61,075 nucleotides of DNA, taken from CAADGN01 sp035443945. Lineage in GTDB: Bacteria > Planctomycetota > Phycisphaerae > Phycisphaerales > UBA1924. Below the pieces are notes generated by a model that saw only the letters and a list, made by a program, of their open reading frames with translations, ran no database searches and was not told the origin of the DNA. A program made the position numbers and the translations under genes. Shown one piece after another: positions 44,930-53,409 of this stretch (the first letter of the stretch is position 1; every line of letters starts with the position of its first letter). Where the stretch lies: positions 1 through 61,075 of the forward strand of contig DAOMNQ010000012.1 of assembly GCA_035443945.1 (NCBI GenBank), given 5' to 3'.

Positions 44930-47371
44930 ATGTCTTCACGCCATGAACGGCGGTTGATCCAGCACCTCGAGCATGAGGACTACGCGCCGAAGTCGGTCGA
45001 GGCGCTGGCGGAGGAACTGCGTGTCGAGGACACGCGAGCCTTCGCGGAGGAGGTCGAGCGGCTGGTCGAGGCGGGGACGGTCGAGGTTGACGAGCGGGGG
45101 CGCGTGCGGCTGCCGTCGCTGGCGTCGGCGGGGGGGGAGATCGTCGGCACGTTCCGCGGCACGGATCGCGGGTTCGGGTTCGTCGAGCCGGACGTGCGCC
45201 GGCGCGAGGGCGACGTGTTCATCCCGCCGGGCGCGACGCTGGATGCGCTGAGCGGCGACCGCGTGCGCGTCGAGGTCGAGCGCGACAAGCGGCGCGAGCG
45301 GCGCGCGGGCGATGGCGAGCCGCAGTTCACGGGCGTCGTCGTCGAGGTGCTGGAGCGTCGGCGGGCGTGCTTCACGGGCGAGGTCTTCCGCCAGGGGCCG
45401 CTGTGGCTGGTGCAGCCGGACGGTCGGGAGATGCGTCGGCCGATCGTGGTGCGGGACGCGGAGTCGAAGAACGTCAAGCCGGGCGACAAGGTCGTCGTGG
45501 ACGTGGTCGAGTATCCGCAGGGCGATGCGCTGGCGGAGGGCGTCATCAGCCGCGTGCTGGGCGAGGCGGGCAGGCCCGACGTCGAGACGCAGGCGGTGAT
45601 CGCGGCGTACAACCTGCCGGGCGAGTTCCCGGAGGCGTGCGTCGAGCAGGCGCGCCGGGCGACGCGGCGCTTCGACAGCCAGATCGCGGCGTGGGAGGGC
45701 GGGCAGAAACTCCAGGGGCGGGACGATCTGACGGGGCGGTTCATCATCACGATCGACCCGCCGGACGCGAAGGACTACGACGACGCGATCTCGATCGAGC
45801 GGGTGGGCGGCGGGTGGGAACTGGGCGTGCACATCGCGGACGTGGCGCACTTCATCGAGCCGGGGTCCGCGCTGGACGAGGAGGCACGCGAGCGGGGGAA
45901 CTCGGTCTACCTGCCGCGGCTGGTGATCCCGATGCTGCCGGAGGTGCTGTCGAACGGCATCTGTTCGCTGCAGGAGGGCGTGCCGCGGTTCACGAAGAGC
46001 GCGTTCATGCGCTACGACCGGGACGGGAACATGACGGCGAGCGGGGTGTCGCAGACGCTGATTCGCTCGGCGAAGCGTCTGACGTACCTGGAGGCGCAGG
46101 CACTGATCGACGGGGATGAGGAGGAGGCGAAGAAGCACGCGCGGACCGAGCCGAACTACACGCCTCAGTTGCTGGAAGCGCTGCGGGAGATGGACGCGTG
46201 CGCGAGGGCGATCCGGGGTCGGCGCGAGCGTAAGGGGATGATCTCGCTGGAACTGCCGGAGGTGGTGCTGATCTTCGACGAGAACGGACGGGTGATCGAC
46301 GCCGAACGCGAGGACGACGCCTTCACGCACACCGTCATCGAGATGTTCATGGTGGAGGCGAACGAGGTGCTGGCGCGGCTGTTCGAGGACCTGAACGTGC
46401 CGATCCTGCGGCGGACGCACCCGGAGCCGACGCCGAACGAGTCGGCGGACCTTCAGAAGGCTGCGAAAGTGGCGGGGTTCACGGTGCCTCGGCACCCGAC
46501 GCGGGAGGAGTTGCAGGGGTTGCTGAACGCGACGCGGGGGACGGCGGCGGCGCGGGCGGTGCACATGGCGGTGCTGCGGACGCTGACGAAGGCGGAATAT
46601 TCGCCCGCGCTGGTCGGGCACTTCGCGCTGGCGAGCACCGCGTACGCGCACTTCACCAGCCCGATCCGGCGCTACCCCGACCTGACGCTGCACCGCGCGA
46701 TGGCGGAGTACCTGAAGCGAACGAACAACGGCCAGGACCGTCCCAAGAGCGAGAAGCAGCGGCACGAACTGGGGCGCGAGTTGCGTGAGGCGCTGCCGAC
46801 GACGGAGGAACTGGTGCAGGTCGGGCGGCGATGCACCCAGACCGAGGAGAACGCCGAGGAGGCGGAGCGGGCGCTGCGGCAGTTCCTGGTGCTGCAGTTG
46901 ATGGCGGAGCACGTCGGCGAGGCGTTCGACGGCGTGGTGACGGGGGTCTCGCCGCGCGGCGTGTACGTGCAACTCAGCAAGTTCCTGGCTGACGGGATGG
47001 TGAAGGCGGAGGACCTGCCGGGGGACGTGACGCGCTCCAACCAGCCGCCGCGCTGGCGCATCGACCAGCGGACCGGCGCGCTGGTGGACGCCAACAGCGG
47101 GCGGTCGTTCAACATGGGCGACCTGGTGACGGTGCGCGTGGCGGCCGTGGACCTCGCCAAGCGGCAGATGGACCTGGTGATCGACGACCCGGCGTCGCGG
47201 GCGGGCGGCAAGGCGAAGAAGGCGGGGCTGAAGATCGGGTCGGAGGGGCAGTGGGGAGGGCTGGGCACGGGCAGGGGCACTGGCTTCAAGGACATGACCG
47301 GAGCGCAGCGACGGAGCCGGAAGAGCAAGTCACGCGACAGGGGGAAGAAGGATCATCGGAGGGGGAAGTGA
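44930..47371 (+). CDS. rnr: Ribonuclease R
   Basis: 3'-5' exoribonuclease of structured RNA. 813 residues: N-terminal winged-helix region (RRLIQHLEHEDYAPKSVEAL), cold-shock domains (GEIVGTFRGTDRGFGFVEPD), the RNB catalytic core with TIDPPDAKDYDDAISIERVG (four Asp metal ligands), and HFTSPIRRYPDLTLHRAMAE, then an S1 domain (AFDGVVTGVSPRGVYVQLSK) and a basic Lys-rich tail ending KKDHRRGK. The basic tail fits helicase-like RNA unwinding in this family. Preceded by a short GGGGCC/GGCCCC hairpin at 44874-44889. Confidence 0.97.
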   Translation: MSSRHERRLIQHLEHEDYAPKSVEALAEELRVEDTRAFAEEVERLVEAGTVEVDERGRVRLPSLASAGGEIVGTFRGTDRGFGFVEPDVRRREGDVFIPPGATLDALSGDRVRVEVERDKRRERRAGDGEPQFTGVVVEVLERRRACFTGEVFRQGPLWLVQPDGREMRRPIVVRDAESKNVKPGDKVVVDVVEYPQGDALAEGVISRVLGEAGRPDVETQAVIAAYNLPGEFPEACVEQARRATRRFDSQIAAWEGGQKLQGRDDLTGRFIITIDPPDAKDYDDAISIERVGGGWELGVHIADVAHFIEPGSALDEEARERGNSVYLPRLVIPMLPEVLSNGICSLQEGVPRFTKSAFMRYDRDGNMTASGVSQTLIRSAKRLTYLEAQALIDGDEEEAKKHARTEPNYTPQLLEALREMDACARAIRGRRERKGMISLELPEVVLIFDENGRVIDAEREDDAFTHTVIEMFMVEANEVLARLFEDLNVPILRRTHPEPTPNESADLQKAAKVAGFTVPRHPTREELQGLLNATRGTAAARAVHMAVLRTLTKAEYSPALVGHFALASTAYAHFTSPIRRYPDLTLHRAMAEYLKRTNNGQDRPKSEKQRHELGRELREALPTTEELVQVGRRCTQTEENAEEAERALRQFLVLQLMAEHVGEAFDGVVTGVSPRGVYVQLSKFLADGMVKAEDLPGDVTRSNQPPRWRIDQRTGALVDANSGRSFNMGDLVTVRVAAVDLAKRQMDLVIDDPASRAGGKAKKAGLKIGSEGQWGGLGTGRGTGFKDMTGAQRRSRKSKSRDRGKKDHRRGK

Positions 47372-47408
47372 CGAAGTTAGATTCGAGAGACTATCCCGGA
47401 ACCCAAGA

Positions 47409-47486
47409 TTCACCACAGAGACACAGAGGGCACAGAGTGAAGTTGCTTGTCTTGCCGCCTCTGTGATCTCTGTGCCTCTGTGGTAA
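47409..47486. repeat. CACAGAG-type inverted word repeat
   Basis: TTCACCACAGAGACACAGAG (47409-47428) plus GGCACAGAG, and 20 bases further a mirrored CTCTGTGATCTCTGTGCCTC with TGTGGT (47459-47484). The halves pair at about 23 of 26 positions. An ATGGCAAA-type repeat lies near the 5' end of the next gene. This element type recurs in unrelated bacterial genomes and often yields spurious protein predictions. Confidence 0.85.
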
Positions 47487-47536
47487 AATCTGTGTGTTTG
47501 GGATATGGGATAGGCTCTTGTTGTTTCCTTCGCCTT

Positions 47537-48784
47537 TCACCACAGCACGCGCGTCCGCACGGTCTCGGGGATCGACTCGAGTTCTTCGAGGGCGGCGGCG
47601 GACTCGGTCGGGTCCACGTCCAGCACGACGTAGCCGAGTTCGGCGTCGGTTTCGAGGCGTTGCGAGCGGACGTTGATGCCGCGGGCGGCGAGCAGGGCGT
47701 TGATCTTCGAGAGCACGCCGGGGACGTTTCGGTGCAGGTGCAGGACGCGGTGGGTGGCCTCTGCGGATTCGCCCGCGCGGTGCGGCTGCGGGGGCAGGTC
47801 CACCTGGGGCATGTTGACGGCTCCGGAAGTTGAGCCGGCGTTGATGAAGGCGATGAGTTTGGCGGCGACGTCGCGGCCGATCGCCTCCTGGGCCTCGGCG
47901 GTGCTGCCGCCGACGTGCGGCGTGAGGATGACGTTGGGCAATCCGGCGAGTTCGCATCGGAAGTCATCGCCCGCGGCGGCCGGCTCTTCCGGGAAGACGT
48001 CGAGGGCGGCGCCGCCGATGCGTCCGGCTTCGATCGCCTCGCGCAGGGTGCGGAGGTCGACGAGCGAGCCGCGGGCGTTGTTGATGAGCATCGCGCCGGG
48101 GCGCATGCGGGCGATGGCGTCGCGTGCGATCATACCGGCGGTCTGCGGCGTGGCGGGGACGTGCAGCGTCACCACGTCGCTGCGTTCGAGGAGTTCGCCG
48201 AGGGAGCCGGCGCGCTCGGCGTTGCCGAGGGCGAGGCGCGGGGCGGTGTCGTAGAAGAGGACGCGCATGCCCATCGCCTCGGCCAGCACCGAGACCTGTG
48301 AGCCGATGTGCCCGTAGCCGACGATGCCGAGGGTGCGTCCGCGGACCTCGTGTGCCCCGGCCGCGCTCTTGTCCCAGGTGCCGGCGTGCATCCGGGCGTT
48401 CTTCTCGACGGTGCGCCGGCAGAGCATGACGACCTCGGCGACGGTGAGTTCGGCGACGGAGCGGGTGTTGGAGAAGGGGGAGTTGAAGACGGGGATGCCG
48501 CGTGCGCGCGCGGCGCGGAGGTCCACCTGGTCGGTGCCGATGCAGAAGCAGCCGAGGGCGAGCAGGCGCCGTGCCGCGCCGATGAGGTCCGCGTCCAGGC
48601 GGGTCTTGGAGCGGAGTCCGACGACGTGGGCGGATTCGACGAGGGTGCGCAGGCGTGCCGCGTCGGGCGAGCCGCGTTCGACCTCGACGCGGAAGCCGTC
48701 GCGCGTGGAGGCCTCGACGGCGGCGTCGTGCACGCCCTCGAGCAGGACGACGCGGATGCGGTCTTTGGGGAAGGAGGTGTCCAT
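47537..48784 (-). CDS. serA: D-3-phosphoglycerate dehydrogenase, E. coli-type with ACT domain
   Basis: Oxidises 3-phosphoglycerate to phosphohydroxypyruvate, the first step of serine synthesis. 415 residues. Substrate/NAD domains: VGLRSKTRLDADLI, LGCFCIGTDQVDL, FNSPFSNTRSVAELTVAEV, GRTLGIVGYGHIGSQVSVLA (NAD motif), INNARGSLVDL (Arg), and NVILTPHVGGSTAEAQEAIG (catalytic His). The C-terminal ACT domain about 335-415 (HLHRNVPGVLSKINALLAAR) suggests serine feedback control. ATG 48784 has no good ribosome site because a repeat lies directly upstream. Confidence 0.95.
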   Translation of the reverse strand: MDTSFPKDRIRVVLLEGVHDAAVEASTRDGFRVEVERGSPDAARLRTLVESAHVVGLRSKTRLDADLIGAARRLLALGCFCIGTDQVDLRAARARGIPVFNSPFSNTRSVAELTVAEVVMLCRRTVEKNARMHAGTWDKSAAGAHEVRGRTLGIVGYGHIGSQVSVLAEAMGMRVLFYDTAPRLALGNAERAGSLGELLERSDVVTLHVPATPQTAGMIARDAIARMRPGAMLINNARGSLVDLRTLREAIEAGRIGGAALDVFPEEPAAAGDDFRCELAGLPNVILTPHVGGSTAEAQEAIGRDVAAKLIAFINAGSTSGAVNMPQVDLPPQPHRAGESAEATHRVLHLHRNVPGVLSKINALLAARGINVRSQRLETDAELGYVVLDVDPTESAAALEELESIPETVRTRVLW

Positions 48785-48787
48785 GGA

Positions 48788-48822
48788 GGAAAATGGCAAA
48801 TGGCAAAGCGAGATATGGCAAA
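48788..48822. repeat. ATGGCAAA word repeat immediately before serA
   Basis: AAATGGCAAATGGCAAAGCG, then ATATGGCAAA: about three copies of an 8-9 bp word directly against the serA start codon. Low-complexity, possibly the same class as the repeat before groEL. Confidence 0.65.
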
Positions 48823-48840
48823 TTCGGAGGAAGCAACGAA

Positions 48841-49872
48841 TCAGGAGAGCAGCGGAGGAGCGGGGGGTGGTACGGCTGGGGTGGGGGTTTCGAAGGCGCT
48901 CTGAGCGTCGGGATGTGCCGCTCTGCTGATTCCCTGCTCCGGCGCTTTGTCTCCGATCCTGACGAGTCCTGCAGCGATGGCTCCGCCGAGGACGGCGCAC
49001 AGGGCGAGTCGGTACCAGCCGAAGGGGGCGAGGCCGTGGTGGTTGAGGAAGCCGACGAGCCAGCGGATGGCGACGACGGCGGAGGCTGTGGCGACGACGA
49101 TGCCGATGACGCTCGGCGCGATGCCGACGGCCTCGAACAGGTTCGGTCCGCCCGACTCGCGGGCCTCCATCAGGTTCTTGGCGAGTTTGTAGACGCACGC
49201 GCCGCCGAGGGTGGGGAGGCCGAGGATGAAGGAGAACTCGGCGGCGGCGCGGGGCCTGAGTCCGACCAGCACGCCGCCGGCGATGGTCATCATGGAGCGG
49301 CTGGTGCCGGGCCACATGGCGACGCACTGCATGAGACCGATGAGGAGTGCGCCCGCCGGAGTGAGTTGATCGAGTTCACGGCCCATGCCGGCGAGGCGTT
49401 CGCCGTCGGTGGCGCCGCTGTTCTCCGCGGTGCGTGCGGCCCGCAGCCGCCAGCGGTCGAGGGCGATCATGAAAACGCCGCCGAGGGCGAGCGCGGCGAG
49501 CACGGGGCCTGTGCTGAAGAGGTGCGATTCGATCCAGTCGTCGAGCAGCACGCCGAGGACGGCGGCGGGCACGAACGCGACGGCGACGTTGATGCCGAGG
49601 CGCAGGCCCGCGGCGTCGCCACGGCCGATGCGGATGAGTCCGAGGCCGCCGACGATCATGCGGCGCACGCTGGGCCAGTAGAGGCCGAGGACGGCGAGGA
49701 TGGCCCCGCCCTGGATGACGATGTTGAAGGCGTCGACGGCGGCCTTGGTCTCGGGCGGCTCGTCGAGGCCCATGAGGCCCGAGGCGAGGATCAGGTGGCC
49801 CGTCGAACTGACGGGCAGGTACTCCGTGATCCCCTCGACCAGCCCGAGCACGACGGCCTGCCACCATTCCAC
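48841..49872 (-). CDS. uppP: Undecaprenyl-diphosphatase UppP/BacA
   Basis: Recycles the lipid carrier undecaprenyl phosphate for cell-wall and glycan synthesis. 343 residues, GTG start at 49872 with AAGGA upstream. VEWWQAVVLGLVEGITEYLP and VSSTGHLILASG (active-site region) and MWPGTSRSMMTIAGGVLVGL (second phosphatase motif) identify it. About eight membrane helices. The C-terminal ~35 residues after RIGDKAPEQG are disordered and Pro-rich, an extension beyond the usual family length (about 270-280). Confidence 0.94.
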   Translation of the reverse strand: MEWWQAVVLGLVEGITEYLPVSSTGHLILASGLMGLDEPPETKAAVDAFNIVIQGGAILAVLGLYWPSVRRMIVGGLGLIRIGRGDAAGLRLGINVAVAFVPAAVLGVLLDDWIESHLFSTGPVLAALALGGVFMIALDRWRLRAARTAENSGATDGERLAGMGRELDQLTPAGALLIGLMQCVAMWPGTSRSMMTIAGGVLVGLRPRAAAEFSFILGLPTLGGACVYKLAKNLMEARESGGPNLFEAVGIAPSVIGIVVATASAVVAIRWLVGFLNHHGLAPFGWYRLALCAVLGGAIAAGLVRIGDKAPEQGISRAAHPDAQSAFETPTPAVPPPAPPLLS

Positions 49873-49980
49873 GCGATTGGTCCTTTCCTGGCCGCGACGT
49901 GCGGGCGGGAGTCTACGGCCTGCCGAGCCGGGCACGGCCCCGTGCTCCTTGTCTATCGGTCGGGCGGGTTAGTCTCTGGC

Positions 49981-50856
49981 GTGGAGATTCCCGCCAGATT
50001 GCACGAACGGCTGGAGCGCATCGTCGATGCCGACGATCCGCGCGTCGAGGTGTATCGCAACCAGAAGGACCAGTGGCTGCGGGCGCGGGCCGAGGGTGGA
50101 ACGGGGCTGACAGGCGGCCTGTTCATGGCGGAGGGGGAACTGGTCGTTCGCACGCTGTTGCGGTCGCGGTTCGAGCCGGTGTCGGCGCTGGTGGCGGAGA
50201 ACCGAGTGGGTGCGCTGGCGGACGCGCTTGCCGCGTTGCCCCGTGGCGTGCCGGTGTACGTCGGTTCGCGGGCGGTGGTCGAGGCGATCGTGGGGTTCGA
50301 CCTGCACCGTGGCGTGCTGGCGTGCGGGCGTGTCGGCATGCCGATGGATGCGGAGTCGGTGATGCGGCGGGCGGCCGCGCTGGTGGTGGCCGAGGAGTTG
50401 TCGAATCACGACAACCTGGGGTCGATCTTCCGCAGCGCCGGCGCGCTGGTCGGGCCGGAGCGGGCGGGGGTGCTGCTCGGGCCGCGGTGCTGCGATCCGC
50501 TGTACCGCAAGTGCCTGCGGGTGTCGATGGGGTGCGCGTTGCAGGTTCCGTTTGCGCGTCTGGAGCCGTGGCCGGATGGGCTGGGGGTGGTGCGGGCGAG
50601 CGGGTTCACGCTGATCGCGCTGACGCCGGGCGAGGACGCCGTTCCGATCGACGAAGTTGCGGCGCGAGCGGCGTGCGTGCCCGGCTTCAGGCCAGCGCTG
50701 CTGGTGGGGGCGGAGGGGCCGGGGCTGAGCGAGGGGGCAACCGCGGGCGCGGAACTGCGTGTTCGCATCCCGATCTCGGTGGGAGTGGACTCGCTGAATG
50801 CCGCGGTGGCGGCGGCGATCGCCCTGCACCGACTGGCAGGGCTTGCCGGTAGATAA
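49981..50856 (+). CDS. TrmH/SpoU-type RNA 2'-O-methyltransferase
   Basis: 291 residues, GTG at 49981. SPOUT knot motifs: motif 1 EELSNHDNLGSIFRSAGAL, motif 2 ALLVGAEGPGLSEGA, motif 3 VDSLNAAVAAAIALHR. The N-terminal ~120 residues (FMAEGELVVRTLLRSRFEPV) look like the substrate-binding extension of tRNA/rRNA (guanosine-2'-O) methyltransferases. Target RNA not determined. Divergent from uppP. Confidence 0.92.
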   Translation: MEIPARLHERLERIVDADDPRVEVYRNQKDQWLRARAEGGTGLTGGLFMAEGELVVRTLLRSRFEPVSALVAENRVGALADALAALPRGVPVYVGSRAVVEAIVGFDLHRGVLACGRVGMPMDAESVMRRAAALVVAEELSNHDNLGSIFRSAGALVGPERAGVLLGPRCCDPLYRKCLRVSMGCALQVPFARLEPWPDGLGVVRASGFTLIALTPGEDAVPIDEVAARAACVPGFRPALLVGAEGPGLSEGATAGAELRVRIPISVGVDSLNAAVAAAIALHRLAGLAGR

Positions 50857-50980
50857 GGGGGAACCCTCGGGGGTCGTGGTGCGTCTGTATGAGTGTGGGG
50901 CGTGGCGGCTTGTCCTCCGCCCCTATCCTGTGCTCGGCGGATCCGCCCGACCCGTTCTCCCCTGGAAGGAGCCTCGTGCC

Positions 50981-52264
50981 ATGAGAATCTCGAGCCTGCT
51001 GCTGACGGCGGTCGTGCTGTCTGTTCCCGCGTTCGGTCAGGACGGCGTGATCCGCGAGAGCACGGGCGAGCGGCTCCAGCGCCTCACGAAGATGGAGTTG
51101 GCTCCGTTCGACGGGGCGAACTGGAACCTGCTCTCCTCGTGGACGAACGGCGATGCGCTGACGAGCGAGGCGACGAACGGCAAGGTCGTGGTGGTCATGA
51201 CGTGGGCGGGGTGGAACCCGGTGGCGTCGCGTGTGCTGCCGATGGCCAAGCGCCTGCACGACAACTACGAGGCGGAGGGGCTGATCCTCGTCGGGGTGCA
51301 CCACGGCACGGGGTGGGAGGACGGGTTGAAGGCGGCGGAGCGGGCGGGGATCAAGTTCCTGCTGGCGCACGATGCGGAGAACAAGTTCCGCGAGGCGCTG
51401 CTCGTGGATCAGGATCCGGACTTCTACGTGATCGACCGGGCCGGGCAGTTGCGGTACGCGGACATCGTGACGGAGTCGGTCGAGACGGCGGTCCGGGCGA
51501 CCTTGGGCGAGACGTTCGATCAGGCGGCGGGGATTCGCGGACGTCTGGCGGAGGATGCGCAGCGGCGCGAGGCGGATGCCCGCCGGACGGAGGCGATCCG
51601 TTCGCAGATCGACCTGCGGACGCTGCCGGAGGTTCCGTTCATGCCCCCGTCGAAGGCGGCGTATGAAGCGACGACCTGGCCGACGCCCCCGAGGGACGAT
51701 CAGAACCGCGGCCAGCAGCAGGCGCAGGAGCCGTCGCTGCTCGTGCTCCCGAAGGAGGGCTACCACCCTGCGCCGCCCGCGACAGCGGGGCGTGCGGTGG
51801 TGGTGTACTTCTGGAATCCGAACGATCGGGACAGTTACTCGGTGATGGGGGAGATGGACCGTTTGCAGCGGCAGATGGGCCGGGACCTCGTTGTCGTCGG
51901 CGCGCTGGTTCCGATCCAGGACGAGAACCGCGGCTACCAGCAGCAGCAGGACACGAAGAACGATCCGGCGGTGCTCACCACGCGCATGACCCAGTTCCGC
52001 AACGCCCGGCAACTTGACCACGCGCTGCTGCTGGACGTGGCCGGGGTGAGCATCGCGTCCATCCCGTCGAGGCAGGGGTACGGGACCCCCAAGATCCCGA
52101 CTCCCTATGCGGTGCTGGCGAGTTCGGACGGGCTGGTGCGTTATTGGGGGGACCCGGTCAGCCCCGCGTTCCGCTCCGCGCTGGACCGGGTGATCCGCGA
52201 CGACCCCGGCATCGCGGCCCGCCGTCGTGCGGAGGCGGAGTACATCCGGACGAAGGGCGGATGA
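50981..52264 (+). CDS. Exported protein with two thioredoxin-like domains lacking CxxC
   Basis: 427 residues from ATG 50981, AAGGAG upstream. Signal peptide about 1-19 (ending VPAFGQD). First thioredoxin-fold unit about 60-170: VVVVMTWAGWNPVASRVLPM sits where TlpA/AhpC proteins have 'W.xWCxxC', so the redox Cys pair is replaced by Asn/Ala; LILVGVHHG and FYVIDRAGQLRYADI follow. A second unit about 265-400 begins AVVVYFWNPNDRDSYSVMGE, again without Cys. Linker and loops are Gln/Pro-rich. Probably periplasmic and structural or binding, not redox-active. Starts an operon with trmL by ATGA overlap. Confidence 0.75.
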   Translation: MRISSLLLTAVVLSVPAFGQDGVIRESTGERLQRLTKMELAPFDGANWNLLSSWTNGDALTSEATNGKVVVVMTWAGWNPVASRVLPMAKRLHDNYEAEGLILVGVHHGTGWEDGLKAAERAGIKFLLAHDAENKFREALLVDQDPDFYVIDRAGQLRYADIVTESVETAVRATLGETFDQAAGIRGRLAEDAQRREADARRTEAIRSQIDLRTLPEVPFMPPSKAAYEATTWPTPPRDDQNRGQQQAQEPSLLVLPKEGYHPAPPATAGRAVVVYFWNPNDRDSYSVMGEMDRLQRQMGRDLVVVGALVPIQDENRGYQQQQDTKNDPAVLTTRMTQFRNARQLDHALLLDVAGVSIASIPSRQGYGTPKIPTPYAVLASSDGLVRYWGDPVSPAFRSALDRVIRDDPGIAARRRAEAEYIRTKGG

Positions 52265-52848
52265 GGCCTGAGGGGGAAGGGCGAGAGGGCGGCGTTGGGG
52301 TGTCGTCCAGCGGAGGTGGTTCGGGAGTGAGGTTGCCGACGCTGCACGTCGTCCTGCATGAGCCTGAGATTCCGAACAACACGGGGACGATCGGGCGGAC
52401 GTGCGTGGCGCTGGGAGCCGCGTTGCACCTGATCCACCCGATCGGGTTCGAGATCACGGAACACGCGTGCCGTCGGGCCGGGCTGGACTATTGGCCGCGG
52501 TTGATGCTGCGCGAGCACGGGTCGTGGGAGGACTACATTGAACGTGAGGGGCCGGGTCGGCTGTGGTTCTTCTCCGCGAAGGCTCCGCGGACGCTGTTCG
52601 AGGCGGACCTGCGTCGCGGCGACCATCTGGTCTTTGGGCGTGAGAGTACGGGCTTGCCGGAGACGATTCTGGCAGCCCACGCCGATCGGACACTTGCGAT
52701 CCCGATGCTTGCCGGGGAGCGATCGCTGAATCTCGCCAACGCGGCGTCGGTGGTGATGTCCGAGGCTGTTCGGCAGATGATCGGGAGAGGGGAGTTGTCG
52801 ATCGATGGTGCGGGGCGTCTGGGCGTGGATGCTGCGTCGCCGGGCTGA
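52261..52848 (+). CDS. trmL: tRNA (cytidine/uridine-34-2'-O)-methyltransferase TrmL
   Basis: 195 residues, ATG 52261 overlapping the previous stop. After a 24-residue Gly/Ser-rich start: LHVVLHEPEIPNNTGTIGRT (motif 1 N..G..R), LHLIHPIGF, AGLDYWPRLMLREHGSWEDY, DHLVFGRESTGLPETIL (motif 2) and SLNLANAASVVMSEAVRQ (motif 3). This order and the 'G.DYW' element define TrmL, which methylates the wobble base of leucine tRNAs. The Gly-rich N-terminus may be an over-extension; a GTG or TTG closer to LHVV is possible. Confidence 0.94.
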   Translation: MRPEGEGREGGVGVSSSGGGSGVRLPTLHVVLHEPEIPNNTGTIGRTCVALGAALHLIHPIGFEITEHACRRAGLDYWPRLMLREHGSWEDYIEREGPGRLWFFSAKAPRTLFEADLRRGDHLVFGRESTGLPETILAAHADRTLAIPMLAGERSLNLANAASVVMSEAVRQMIGRGELSIDGAGRLGVDAASPG

Positions 52849-53004
52849 GAAAGTCCGTTGTCGGCTCGAACGCGGGGCGTGGATGTGTCGTATTCAGGGG
52901 CGGAGCGGCTACGCTCTTCCTGACTCCTCCTTGCTGTTTCTCTCCGAACGGACAGCCGGCAGCCGCCACCCAGCGCAAAGGGTGGTAGACTGCCGGCGTT
53001 CGTT

Positions 53005-53274
53005 ATGGCCGCGACCATGCTCCGCCATCTTGTCGCACGGCGCAGACTCGGCGCGATCGGTTCGTGGCGGTCGGGCGTCGCTTGTGCGGTTTTTCTCGGG
53101 CTTTCTGGGGTCTGGCTGTCGGGTTGCCACCAGTCGCCGATCAACGCGCGTGATCCCCGGAGCCAGTACAGCCGCTACGACTTGGTGCGCGGGCAGTACC
53201 CACCGCAATGCCTAGAGGACGAGTTCGGTCGGCGGATCCCGAACCTGCGCGGGCGGCTGCTCGCGGCGGAGTGA
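53005..53274 (+). CDS. Small lipoprotein
   Basis: 89 residues. A long signal region ends in lipobox VWLSGC (Cys about 41). The mature part has YSRYDLVRGQYPPQCLEDEF and GRRIPNLRGRLL, basic and without known domain. Short lipoproteins of this type are frequent in the phylum. ATG 53005 is the first good start; an internal ATG five residues later would also work. Confidence 0.65.
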   Translation: MAATMLRHLVARRRLGAIGSWRSGVACAVFLGLSGVWLSGCHQSPINARDPRSQYSRYDLVRGQYPPQCLEDEFGRRIPNLRGRLLAAE

Positions 53275-53409
53275 CGAACGGATCGTCTCCCTGCTCAACC
53301 GTCAGAAACTCGCGTCGATATCGCGCGATTTCCAACGAAACGCACGCCGCAGGCCCGATCGTTTGGTAGTCTTTGCCGATGATGCATCCGTGAGATGGAG
53401 CCGAGGGGC

